Below, one piece after another: positions 1 through 10,783 of a DNA stretch of 64,000 nt (its first letter is position 1; each line of letters begins with the position of its first letter). The notes under the pieces are model-generated. The model was not told the origin of the DNA and ran no database searches. It saw only the letters and a program-made list of their open reading frames with translations. The translations under genes and the position numbers were made by a program. This DNA comes from Trichoderma breve. Taxonomy: Eukaryota > Ascomycota > Sordariomycetes > Hypocreales > Hypocreaceae. Where the stretch lies: contig NC_079234.1 in assembly GCF_028502605.1 (NCBI RefSeq), positions 992,001 through 1,056,000 of the forward strand, given 5' to 3'.

Positions 1-266
1 TAGCCAGCATTATTTATGAGGAAGTCGATTCTACCATGTATCTTCTCTGCTGCCTGCACTTTCTTGATAATGCTATCTCGGGGTTCAGTCATGTCAAGCT
101 CGACGACACTGCCACCTGCTTGTTCGATCGACTGGACAGCGTCAGCTGAACGCTGCTTATTCCGGACTGTGCCAATGACTTTGTGTCCAGCATGAAGAGC
201 TTGAAGGCTAAGGAGGAGCCCGAAACCAGGTGAAGTCCCAGTAATGAACCACACGGGAGAAGACAT
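1..266 (-). CDS. Short-chain dehydrogenase/reductase, N-terminal part cut by window edge
   Basis: Reading leftward from an ATG at 266, the first 88 residues lie in the window and the rest is beyond the edge. Residues 8-16 read ITGTSPGFG, the TGxxxGxG nucleotide-binding loop of classical SDR enzymes, and residues 85-88 read NNAG, the motif that stabilises the central Rossmann sheet. No intron is visible in this part. The active-site Tyr and Lys would lie outside the window, so substrate and direction of reaction cannot be judged. The family is NAD(P)-dependent and usually cytosolic. The start is the first ATG and sits directly before the first beta strand, as expected for the family. Confidence 0.85.
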   Translation of the reverse strand, partial: MSSPVWFITGTSPGFGLLLSLQALHAGHKVIGTVRNKQRSADAVQSIEQAGGSVVELDMTEPRDSIIKKVQAAEKIHGRIDFLINNAG

Positions 267-1162
267 TTTCGAGTTGTAATTTTCCACTGCCTGGGGATGA
301 CTGATAATAGGAAATATTCCAAGGCTTGCAATCTTGAAGTGTTACAGCATAAGGATGCGTACACAAGGGGCGATCGATGTACATATTTATATACATCTGA
401 TGCATGGCTTTTGTTTCAATTACGAAGGGTTAAGATTCCATTCAACCTTCAGTGCTGTATAGAGTGTCTTCAGCAACTAGGCATTGTAGCTCTTCGTCTG
501 CCGAGGTAGCGGCAAGAGATGTAAATTGTAGCGAATAAGCTGTGGTGTATCGTATATGCAGCTTATTGTAAGTGGGGACGCCCCTAATTTACGGCGTTCC
601 TAGGGCCGGAATTGAATCGATCAGCAGCCGGGCTATAACGCACTGATGAATATATGCCTAGGATACTGACTCAGTATGAATCAGTAAACTTTGATCTTCA
701 AAGGAGTATATGTATTAAACGATATTAATAATACTATGCCATATTTCTCTATTTGCGTGGTCCAGCCAATAGGGTTGAACATATCGTATATGGAAAGTAA
801 GAAACAATGTCTTTCTCCAATTCAAGAATTCCAAGATACGTAAAATACAAATTTATAATGAGTCGAGCTTATAAATTAGTTGTTAGAGCAATCCAAATTG
901 TATGTGATTCTTACAAATCTGATATTCGATATGTAAGCCTGTGTGCTAGAAACGTTTGTGGACTTACGAGGACACTTAGTCCAATCTATCGCTACAGACT
1001 TCAGATTGTGTATAAATCAGAGGTGCTGCATCCAATCTTAGAACCGGTGAACTAACACCCTTTAATTGTAACAAGTCTGAAAAACCCCCGAATATCTGAA
1101 CTCACCAATACTGTCCTATCATATGCTGAGTATGTATAGTCTCTGGATTCGTTGAAGCCTTG
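267..1162. other. Intergenic, no gene recognised
   Basis: This stretch between the divergent SDR and epoxide hydrolase genes is AT-rich and has only short, low-quality open frames. It should hold both promoters, but no confident TATA box or binding site was picked out. Confidence 0.5.
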
Positions 1163-2720
1163 ATGATATTGCTAACTAGTAAAGCAGACGCATATCGAAT
1201 GCTTGAGCCGCTGTTCACTGACAATATGAGGACGCCTGATTTACTGATATTCGTCTTTGGGCTTCTATCTAAAGCAATCAATATTGGACCACCCAATGTC
1301 AGGCCGGTAAAACTGGATTTTACTCAACATGTGCCGCATATGCTTGACCTTGTCAAAGGAACTCACCTTCTATCTACTGAACTTCAGACTGCTAAAATGG
1401 GACTGAACAATACTTTATTAACGGGAATGCCGTTATCTATACTTCGACAACTGCAGAATGAATGGACTACCAATTTTGATTGGGAAAAGGAGCAGAACCC
1501 TATCAACAAGTAGGGCCCGGCATAACAATCACTCTTATATACAAAGCACACTAACTGTTCCTGTAGATACCACCAATTTATTGCCAACATTGATGGACAA
1601 GATGTACACTTTGTCCATGAGAAATCTCAGGATCCTAACGCTATACCAATCATTCTACTGCATGGGTGGCCAGGTTCTTTCCTAGAGATGCTACCTCTAG
1701 TCGATTTGCTTGTCCAGGACAGTTCAGCTATAACATCCAAGCACACCTCTTTCAATGTTGTAATACCGTCTCTGCCGGGATTCGCACTCTCATCTCCCTC
1801 ACCTGATGGCTGGACAACATCTGACACTGCCGACATATTCAATAAACTCATGACAGAGGTTTTGGGTTATAAGACCTATGCAGTACACGGGACTGACTGG
1901 GGATGCGTCGTGGGGTACGACTTATACGACCGATTCAACAGAACCGTTCGGGCGATACACCTGAGCTTTTTGCCATTCACGCCGCTTGACACAGAGCAGC
2001 TAGCCGCTGCGAACATCACACTTTCTCCAAGGGAGGTTGTACAGGAAAATAGATATCTTGAGTGGGCAAGCACAGGAAATGCATACTTCTCTGAACAGGC
2101 CACAAAGGTATGAACAATTCTCCATCTATCGAATGCTTCGAGCTTTCTGACTATTTTGGTCCAACCGAATACAATTGGTCTCTCCCTGTATGATAACCCC
2201 GTTGGCCAACTGGCATGGATTGCGGAAAAGATCATCTCATGTAAGTAATGGAACTTTTTCCCGTCGATATCTGCCATCATGGCCTGGAATAGTAATGTGC
2301 TATATAGGGTCTGACCCACGACAAGGAACGGGACCGTCGCTTATCACACACAACGAAATTCTTCGACACGTGTCACTATACTATCTTTCTCAGTCATTCA
2401 TCTCTTCTGTTTATATCTATTACCAGAATCCCAACGGTTTTACAACAAATTATACCAAAGCAAAGACAGATGCGCCTCTGTTGTATAGCGACTTTCAGTA
2501 TAATGTGTTCTTCTGGCCGAAAGCACTCGTTGAAACAGTCGGTAATCTTGTCGATTATTCATGTAAGGACTCTTATCTTTGTCACTTTATTGAGAGGGAG
2601 TTGCTAATAAGAATTATAGTCCAAGAGTTTGGTGGCCATTTCCCTAGCCTAGATAACCCGCCGCCATTGGCTGATGATATCAGAAAGATTGGGAAATACT
2701 GGCGTACTCGCAGCAGTTGA
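1163..2720 (+). pseudogene. Epoxide hydrolase (EHN + alpha/beta hydrolase) with a lost splice acceptor
   Basis: Epoxide hydrolases add water to epoxides through an Asp nucleophile. Proposed exons are 1163-1509, 1567-2107, 2165-2240, 2308-2562 and 2620-2720. The N-terminal EHN region is followed by the oxyanion motif HGWPGS (codons from 1661), the nucleophile elbow HGTDWG (Asp codon 1895-1897) and the catalytic His in FGGHFP (codon 2637-2639). Introns at 1510, 2241 and 2563 are normal GT-AG. The one starting at 2108 (GTATGA) is not: conserved coding sequence resumes in frame at 2165 with PNTIGL, but the two bases before it are AA instead of AG. The only nearby AG (2141-2142) would leave a 35-base intron and the wrong frame. 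Reading through gives a TGA at 2111. So the gene looks broken, or uses a non-canonical acceptor. The first ATG in frame is 1163; 1226 would give a hydrophobic N-terminus and is an alternative. Confidence 0.75.
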
Positions 2721-2914
2721 TATGGCTGTCAATTTATGGATTAGACAGTAGGAAACTGATCCTATCCAGAGGGTCCTCCTGGATTCAGTATACGGGAGAT
2801 CCTGCCCTTATCCTTTAGATTCGATACTGGCATTGGTCATTAATATTAGGTAATTTGCTATGCCTATATCTAGTATCTAATGACACCGTAAAGATAGTAC
2901 ATCATCTACCTATG

Positions 2915-4330
2915 CTAACTGATGGCTTCCATCGCAATCTTGGCCACTTTTTGAATCGCAGTGTCGTCCCAGAAACCACCACGAAACTTGTTCACTTCAT
3001 AGAGCAGCGCGCCCGCCTAATTCTCGACAGAAGAATCCCCACAGCGAACTGCAATGTAGTATAATGGACCGACAATATCTGCATCATGGGCAAAGCCAAA
3101 ATTTAGCTTCTTCGATGGTATGCTAGCAGCGTATGGGCGAACAAGGGTGACGAGGGAGTTGAGTTGTTGCCTCAGCTCACTTAGTGTCGGAAATTCTGGA
3201 AAGTTGAGCCTCATAGAATCCAGAAGGTGACAATCATCCATCTTTTCCAAGAGAATTTTCGCGCAGCAAATATTTAACCTATCTAGTTGAATGCAGAATA
3301 AGTTATTGCTGCCTGTGGAGCGTTTGGCGCCTCAGCAAGGTTTTGGAAAAGGTTCGCCAACTTGATAGCTCGTACAACGAGTGCTCGCTGCTGCTTTTGC
3401 TCTTCAGGCTGTGACCAAAATGTTGTATCACAAAAGTGATCAGAAGTCTCGTAGCAGCGAGCCATGATGTCTCTAAAATAATTGACAGCATGGAAATGCG
3501 CTTCTTCACCACTGGGTAGTGTTTGCATGTCTGAACCATCATCGAATCTCCGCGAATTGTATGCCTTTATTGCAACGACGGGTCGAAAGCCAGGCGAGTA
3601 GAAGCAACCAAACATTTCAATCCTGCCGAATACCCTGATTGTGTCTTGCAATTCGGCTTTTGTTTGCCCCGCCGTTGCTGTCGGACTATTAAGGAAGCCG
3701 AATAAAGAGGGTGGCAGGCCATCGATAATATTCAGTCCATTTTTAAGATGTGTGTAGGCGGCAATACGATTGTCTCGCAGAATTTCCAGGCAGATGAAAG
3801 AAAGACAACAGATAAGCGTAAAGATGACGTTTTCTTGTCTTTGCTCACCGGTATTTTTGGAGCTGTGACATAGACTTGATATACTGGTCGATGGTAACTA
3901 TATTCCACCTCTCGAGTGTGTCGCCGCGATCGGCTGCGGTATTAGATAACTGGAGAAATTTGTAGGCTGATCCAAGAGCAATCATAGCGTGCTTTACGGC
4001 AGCTTCATAATGACTAACTTGCGGACACACTCGGCTGAAGAAGGGAACAAAGGGACATTCAAGGCCAGAGGTTTCGTCAGTGGTTGCTGCAATTCTGAAA
4101 GTGTGGAAAAGCAGTCGCTCTGTATGGGTTGCATCAATATCAGCTGCAATAGGTCTCCATAGTTGCTGATTTAGCTGCGGCTGCACTTTGGAGGTGTTTT
4201 GTATCCGTATAGTATCTTGTTCATTTGATTCCGATTCATCACCGTAGCCATCGCAAATGAACCCTCCTGAGCTACATTTCAGGCAGATTGGCCTCTCCTC
4301 TCCACACTTGAGCCGGCGTTTCCTATTCAA
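2915..4330 (-). pseudogene. Decayed Zn2Cys6 fungal transcription factor
   Basis: Just after an intron acceptor near 4330, reading leftward, the frame gives KRRLKCGEERPICLKC followed by a sixth Cys: the second half of a Zn2Cys6 DNA-binding domain. A long alpha-helical regulatory region follows, as usual for fungal regulators. The reading frame is broken three times. At about 3850, beside a run of five T, coding resemblance moves to another frame (LICCLSFICLEILR). At about 3285-3300 it moves again. A TAG at 3017-3019 interrupts the last frame, after which plausible coding (FWDDTAIQKVAKIA) continues to 2915. No introns can repair these steps. The first zinc-finger exon could not be assembled: immediately upstream of the acceptor the expected CxxC reads C-H-I-A, and a separate CTACTKPRGVC stretch lies at about 4508-4540. 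The gene is most likely dead. Confidence 0.7.
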
Positions 4331-5126
4331 GGTGAGCCAATGAAAACAGCGTTTGCGTAAATGCTTACTTGCTATGTGACACTTGATGATTAGTCAAATT
4401 TTAGACAATCTAAAAATAATTATAGAGCTTTGGAGTAATAAAATGAAGCTTACCACGTCCTGCAACCTGTTCGCACTTTGGGCTTGCTTGCCCTTGTCCG
4501 TCGCTCTACATACCCCTCTTGGCTTGGTACATGCTGTACACGCGGCCCTCTTACCATTTGGTTGCCTTTTGAAAGACAAGATAAAAAGTTGTTATCACAG
4601 AGAATCATGCGGTGGGTGTTCTTTTCAAGTTCTTGCTAAGTCAGAAGTGTAATATAGTTGTAGTCGGAGGAGCGGATGGGCGTTTATAGAAAAATTCCCC
4701 GAATCTCACCAAAAGTGGAGAGCATGTCACTTCAGTCGCCTTAGTTTGCATATACGGTATGGTTGATCCGATTCGCTGGACGCTTGTTTGGCCTACCTTA
4801 GAGGTAAGCCATGCGGGTCACAAAGACTCATAATGACAACCCGTGGACAGATCGCAATCTAGAAACTCAAACGACCCTGTTGAATCTGGGCCTTGTGGTA
4901 ACATCGTTGCTTACAAAACGAACCCTACATAAGGTAGTACTGCATATAATAGCAACCTGAATGAATTCTACTAAACTTGCAGCCTGCATACTACGCCCAG
5001 TAAGGCATACAGAGCATGATTCATAGAAAGCCATAGGTGGGAAAACTCTTTGTCTTACAGGAATTGTAATTTTCATAGCGCAAAAGTGATGACATTTGGA
5101 GTACTAACTGGAAAAATAAATGTAGT
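4331..5126. other. Intergenic; may include the lost first exon of the Zn2Cys6 pseudogene
   Basis: On the minus strand a short frame at 4394-4579 carries a Cx2Cx6C arrangement and basic residues, which might be a relic of the zinc-finger exon of the neighbouring regulator. It cannot be joined in frame to the rest. Nothing else is recognised up to the end of the ATPase gene. Confidence 0.35.
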
Positions 5127-7503
5127 TCAACCCGCAATCTCAGCCTCGAAAAGGTGATGCGAGAATCCCATCGCTATGCGTATTCCCTCGCAGCTGATAG
5201 GAATCCCCCTCCTCACAGCCACTATCTGAGTAATGTTCATAAGATTCTTGATCTGCCTCCCATTTAGTGGGAATTCGGCTAGTCCTTCGAGTTCGTGTTC
5301 TGCAACGTCAACTGTCACCTTTCCACTAGCGGCAGAGCGGGCCATGAAGCTCCTCCAGAGAATTCTTCGCGTATCAACATCTAAATCGGGATAGTCCAAG
5401 TAAAAATGAATCCTGCTCTTGAAATCCGGGTCAAAGCTCGCATGACGATTGGTGGTCAGGATTAAGATGCCCTGGTAATATTCCAGTCGTCTCAAAATAT
5501 AGATGTGATAGCGTTGCGGACTAGGTTAGTGTCGTCTCGTTCAACGAGGAACACGTCAGCTTCATCCAGGAGCACGACAGCATGCCATGCCTCAGCAAGC
5601 TCCATAAGGGTGTCAAGTCCGCTCTGCACTGACTCTGGCTGCGAACCAATTTCGCCAGAAGAGATCGTGTAAAGTGGTCTCCGGGCTATCTCCGCCACAG
5701 CTTCCGCAGTGAGCGTTTTGCCCACGCCTGGCGGGCCGGCCAAGAGGCCAATTAACCCCCTGCCTTTATCGCGGACAAAATCATCGAAGCCGCTTGTGGA
5801 ATGTGACTCCACGAGAGCACGCATGAATTGCTTTTGGTCATCTGAAATGACTAAATCGTTAAGAATGTTGTCATTCCATTCGATATCGTGGAGCCATGTT
5901 ACAGCAAAAGCTCCTTGAAATATGTCAGACCAAGAAAAGAAGAGAAGTTGAGTGCACTAACCCCACATCTTATCCCCAAGGCTAAAGCCATAGAGCACAG
6001 GGTTCACGAGCAATTTCTGATCGTCGGTGAGGTCCGACAAAGACTGAACGATGTGTGGAATGAGTCTGCTGTTTGGCTGGACTCGATTGAGCGTTGTGGG
6101 ATCAAGAACAATTCGGCCATGAGACTTGAAGTAATTGTTTAGCCAGTTAGCTACCTCCGATGTTTCAAAACTGGGCAATAGAGTATAGATGGTAGAAGGA
6201 GATGCATTACGTTGAATTTAGCACCCTGCGGATTTGAAGGATCTCTGCTGGCACGGCCCTGGTATTCTAGAAGATGCTGTCCATACAGGCGCAGCACTTT
6301 ATCCGCCCTAGAGATCAGAATCCCTCGATCTTCGAGATAACTTGGTCGAATATTGAATGGGTAATGGCGCAACTGCAATATTAATCTCGAGCTTGGAAAG
6401 GCAGGGATTTGGAGCATAATGACTGGAACAAACCCCGTCTTTTTGCCGTTGGAATCAATGTAATCTGCCGCAATCTGAAAACACTCCGGGTTTCCATTAG
6501 GCAAGGAAACGAACTTCGTCGCCCTAACACGATGCACAAGCTGTTGACCAAATGTATCTCGAGCGGTCACGAACGATCTGGGAGGGAATAGAGTCCAGAG
6601 TAAGTCATATGTAATTTCTCCTTCTGGGAGACTTGATAGCTCGCCTGCGACATCGGAAAATTCTTCGTCGATAAGGTCTAGGGCGGCTTGGATCTCAAAA
6701 ATAAGTTCATGATTAGTGACAGCTGGAGATTGAGCGCGTTCCTTATCCTGCATGGTAGCAAGCTCGTGTCGCCGGTGGTAAATAAACTTCAAGTCATCTC
6801 TATTCTGAATAAAGACAAAAATAAAAAGGTGGAAACCGTCAGCAATGAGGAGGACAGATTATCATTTCTTGCATTCGACACTCACTAATTCCTCGTTCGC
6901 ACGGAAAGATGGCCCACCGTCCTCTCTATTAGTAAGGGCTTTCAGAAGATTGCGAATGAGTTCGCCGTAGATGTAGACGACACTTGACGTAGTATCTCCT
7001 TGCGATCGTTGGGCGAATTTGAAGACGTAATTGTATGTTTCTGGCTTCTCTAGCTTGCGAGGCTTACTGGCCTCTGTCTCTTGCCATGTGCAGCCCTTTC
7101 TAGGAATTGGTAGGTCTACATCAGCAATGAACAAAACAGCCTAGCCAGCCAACATAATACTTACGAATCCCAACTATTACCATGTGAATAGATAACTCTA
7201 GTCTTAGCAGTCTTTCAACAACAATCATTCGTATGCTTTCACTTACATTTGCAGAACACGCATCAGTTTAACTCATGTCTCCATGGCTTGTTTAAGATCC
7301 TCCTCTTGATCTCTGACGATTTCTTCTTTCTCTTTACTTTCTGTCATTTGGCTAACACCTTTTTGACATGTAATGCAAACCTCTGATGTTCTGGGTCCCA
7401 AATAAAACGCGAAATTTAACACATCTGAGTCATTATTGGCCATTGAGTAAGACTGAGCGAAAGTGCAAGGGCGAGAATAGGAAGCCAAGGAGCGTAGAGA
7501 CAT
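5127..7503 (-). pseudogene. DUF7025-type AAA+ ATPase with a one-base frameshift after Walker B
   Basis: This is a member of the large fungal family that joins an N-terminal DUF7025-like region to a single AAA+ module. Client and role are generally unknown. Proposed exons, reading leftward, are about 7503-7165, 7115-6886, 6804-6211, 6124-5962 and 5913-5127. Introns at 7116-7164, 6805-6885, 6125-6210 and 5914-5961 are GT-AG and keep frame. The AAA part has Walker A GPPGVGKT (about 5717-5740), Walker B VVLLDEADV (about 5551-5577) and sensor-1 ILTTN. Between Walker B and sensor 1, in a run of four T on the coding strand (5494-5497), one base is missing: TTTTGA gives a stop at 5492-5494, while the next frame continues LRRLEYYQG. 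The first exon is also doubtful: a stop at 7273-7275 separates a Met-initiated 76-residue reading from the conserved RMIVVERLLRLELSIH segment. Confidence 0.7.
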
Positions 7504-8542
7504 GATCGTGTCTTATCAGCCAGGTCTTAAAGTGCCTTGTAACTGCATTATAGTGGCCCGCTATTACATACTAAGACCACCCCGTGCCGTAGCTAAAAGT
7601 GTTTCGCTGCGGCCCAACGCCATCGGCCCGTTTGATGAAGAAAACTATCAACCCTGCTTCCTCTGGACTGATCTCCATATTTTCCGTAACGACACTGATA
7701 GGTGCTGGCTCCTTGTGGCCTTCGTAGTCACACGATATCTCGTAGCCCCCCTAGCCCAAGCTCCTCCCAATCTAAACCGTCGTCCGTGATGATCTGGTTT
7801 GTAATATTCTTGACTTTTGTATCCTTATTGATATTAGTTATTCTGATTACTCTCAGTCAGAAAGTATATGTCTTGGTCTATCCAGTTTACCTCATATTCT
7901 ACCTCCCTGCCACTATGATGTTCTACAGCTTAACAAGGGCCCTACATACTGTGCTAGGTAGGATGGTAGTTAAGGCCCTAGTTGCTCAGATTACCAAGCA
8001 TCTGGTTGCAGGGTGCGACGGTATTGTCCAACTGAAATCATCGATGGTGAGCCGTGGTGGAACATAGTGTGCAGGATATCTGATATCAGGGGTTGAGACT
8101 GCACAATTTCATTAGCCTAATATGGGCTTTCCCCAAGGCAGACCACATGATGGAGTTCATTTTTTCACGCCTTGCGATGTATAATATGGATCGACTATAC
8201 ATTCTATATATATCAGCGAATAATGAAGGGCTTCTGACTTAAGCGATCATACGAACGGGCATCGGCATAGGAATTGCCCCGAGGGAGAGAGGCAACCATT
8301 TCACCCTGCCAGTTGCCTAATAAAGAGGATTTAGATAGCAATGCCCAGCTACCAAAATGGAAAGAGACATTGTGTTATATGTTCTTTCTCTCTCATAGCC
8401 ATGATTTGGTAATTTTGGTTAATAATACTCAATCCCCGCCTTTGGAGTAAAATATCAAGCGCAATCTACGACTGGTAGTTCGGAGAACAGATATCTTACT
8501 CTATGTTTCTAGAGATACTACTATCTTCCCATCACTCATTTT
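7504..8542. other. Intergenic, no gene recognised
   Basis: The stretch lies between the divergent ATPase pseudogene and the HET gene. An open frame at 7702-8067 encodes a short hydrophobic run but has no family resemblance and is treated as chance. No clear regulatory motif was picked out. Confidence 0.5.
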
Positions 8543-10783
8543 ATGTCCATCATTTCTTATTGCGCAGACATGGCTACGATGAAAGATTACAAATACGAAT
8601 CGTTGCCCAATGGTCCCTCGATCCGCCTATTGGTTATCCATCCGGCTAAACATCTTGATGAGCCGTTGGTCTGCGATGTCAGAGTTATTTCACTAGATGA
8701 AAACCACCCAGACTATGCAGCACTGAGTTATACTTGGGGTGACAACACTACGAACAACAACAACGTTGCCCACTATGTTATCTGCAAGGGACAAAGGCTG
8801 GCCATTACCACAAATTTGAATCAAGCCCTCCGGCGATTTCGCCAGTTCGAGACCTGCGAGTATATATGGGCCGATGCTATCTGTATCAACCAACTCGATA
8901 ACATGGAGCGCAACACACAAATTCTTCTCATGAAACGAATCTATCAGCAATCTAGAATGACCTATATATTTCTCGGAGAGCAGGAAGATCAACCCCAAAC
9001 ACCCAATGCAGTTGATTATGTGGAGAAAACGATATTCCGTCCTCTACGCACGTTATCTGAGCCGTCGATATCGATTTCGAGTCTTATCAGGTGCTTACAC
9101 CACCAAGATATTAGGCGGACAAACGAGTTGTTGAAGGATATTCTACATTATGTCGAAATGCCACAAGAAGATGACTGGGCACCATGGATGTCATGGCAAA
9201 TTCTCCTAACACGGCCATGGTTCAATCGGATATGGGTTATTCAGGAAGCTACTGCGGCACCTGATCGTACCATCGTCCAAGTTGGCGCCTTTCGGATGAC
9301 GTGGAATGAATTAGTGGCCGCAAATGCTGCTTCACTCGAATTTCTGTCTGAAAGTGATGTGAATCTTGGATTCTCTATGGTCGGCGGCTACAATGTCGGA
9401 GGACAGAAACTCGATGCGATCGAAGCCATTACGAGATGGAAGGCAAACCGAGTGACTTTGGAAGCTATGGAGATGATTTCGCAAACTCTCCATCCTGGAC
9501 GCGATTATCTGAGTATTCTGCTTGGACCAAGGCGCAAGATGGTGATATCCGATCCTGATCCGTCTCCTGTGAAGTACTGGATCCCACTCGCAGGGAACAA
9601 CAACGTCCCAAATCATCTTACATCTGGAATTGTAGGCCTTTTTTATAGTCGAAGCAGGGCGAGCAGTCTACCAATTATTGCAAATATCCACGAACAAGGA
9701 GAAACGGATACTCGAGATGGAGGCTCTGATAATGCGTCGCTAACAGAGTCAACACTGCAAGGGACAGAGGGAGGAAATGATGCGGATTGGAAAGATGTAT
9801 TGAGACTTACCGCTAAAATACAGTCCCTTCACCTTTTCCAGCTTCTAAAACGATGCTGCAACTTCAAGGCTTCGGATCCAAGGGACCATCTCTACGGCTT
9901 GCTGGGTCTCGCGACCGACGCACATATGGCACCGAAACCAGACTACGAAAAATCCACGGAGCAGATTTATCGTCAATTTGCCGAGTACTTTGTTTCGCAA
10001 GGATATGGAACTGAGCTGCTATCCATGAGTGACTCGAGAATGAGCCCGTCCTGGGTTCCGGATTTTGCTGCCCTCGGCCAAAATGTCCCAGGTCTCGCTG
10101 AAGGTTGGGATCTCAGGCACTTCTCAAAATTTACCGCTGGTAGGAGCGCCGGTGGAGATATTCGTTTGAACGGCGATCGATTGACTACGAGGGGTGTTAT
10201 TGTTGACGCTGTCGTTGCTCTTGGGCCGCAGTTGCGTTCTAGTTCATATTTCGCTTCTCAACCCAAATTACCAGATGATAATAAAGAAGCATTGAAGAAA
10301 TTTGAAGGCCATATCACAGATTGGGATCGAGAAACAACTATGTTTATCCAGAATGCACATAAAATGGGCATGTTTCAAGGTCAAAGCCAAACAGCGTTAT
10401 CGAGAGTATATAACATAGTCATCTCTGCCGGGAACAAAGTGATCCATGGAGGAGAGATGCAGTCAATTATTGCCCAATTGGGAACCGGATCTTACAGTAC
10501 GGAAATGAAAGATGACTGGGAAAGGAAAATTCGTGATCAGATTGTTGATAATCTGCAAGGAAGGAGAATTTGCATAACTAAAGGCGGCCTACTAGGGTTG
10601 GTCCCAGAAGGAAGTAAAGAAGGGGATATTATTTGTGTTTTTCTTGGTTCCCCTGCTCCTGTCGTTGGTCGAAGAAAGGGAGATATGATAACAATAATTG
10701 GCATATCGTATTTTCATGGTTTGATGCGAGGAAGAGGAATTTCCCAAAGTCAAAGTAAAATACAAGATATCATCATAGGCTAG
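8543..10783 (+). CDS. Heterokaryon incompatibility (HET-domain) protein
   Basis: A single-exon gene of 746 residues. The HET domain covers roughly residues 58-240 and shows its three usual blocks: YAALSYTWGD, then YIWADAICINQLDNMER followed by a YIFLGE strand, and RPWFNRIWVIQE. Further on, the segment KASDPRDHLYGLLGLA is the conserved block that follows the HET domain in many fungal family members. HET-domain proteins trigger cell death when genetically different hyphae fuse, usually working with a polymorphic partner, and also act in response to foreign organisms. No transmembrane or repeat segment is visible, so sensing may rely on a partner. The first ATG is 8543; a second Met ten codons on (8570) is possible. 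Unlike its left-hand neighbours this frame is undamaged. Which allele or signal it recognises cannot be told. Confidence 0.93.
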   Translation: MSIISYCADMATMKDYKYESLPNGPSIRLLVIHPAKHLDEPLVCDVRVISLDENHPDYAALSYTWGDNTTNNNNVAHYVICKGQRLAITTNLNQALRRFRQFETCEYIWADAICINQLDNMERNTQILLMKRIYQQSRMTYIFLGEQEDQPQTPNAVDYVEKTIFRPLRTLSEPSISISSLIRCLHHQDIRRTNELLKDILHYVEMPQEDDWAPWMSWQILLTRPWFNRIWVIQEATAAPDRTIVQVGAFRMTWNELVAANAASLEFLSESDVNLGFSMVGGYNVGGQKLDAIEAITRWKANRVTLEAMEMISQTLHPGRDYLSILLGPRRKMVISDPDPSPVKYWIPLAGNNNVPNHLTSGIVGLFYSRSRASSLPIIANIHEQGETDTRDGGSDNASLTESTLQGTEGGNDADWKDVLRLTAKIQSLHLFQLLKRCCNFKASDPRDHLYGLLGLATDAHMAPKPDYEKSTEQIYRQFAEYFVSQGYGTELLSMSDSRMSPSWVPDFAALGQNVPGLAEGWDLRHFSKFTAGRSAGGDIRLNGDRLTTRGVIVDAVVALGPQLRSSSYFASQPKLPDDNKEALKKFEGHITDWDRETTMFIQNAHKMGMFQGQSQTALSRVYNIVISAGNKVIHGGEMQSIIAQLGTGSYSTEMKDDWERKIRDQIVDNLQGRRICITKGGLLGLVPEGSKEGDIICVFLGSPAPVVGRRKGDMITIIGISYFHGLMRGRGISQSQSKIQDIIIG

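Noticed and set aside
4508..4540. Cx2Cx6C motif on the minus strand
   Set aside because: Cannot be spliced in frame to the remaining zinc cluster, so not called as an exon.
7702..8067. Plus-strand open frame with a hydrophobic stretch
   Set aside because: Arises from an AT- and T-rich segment; no signal for a family, poor start, no introns or promoter.
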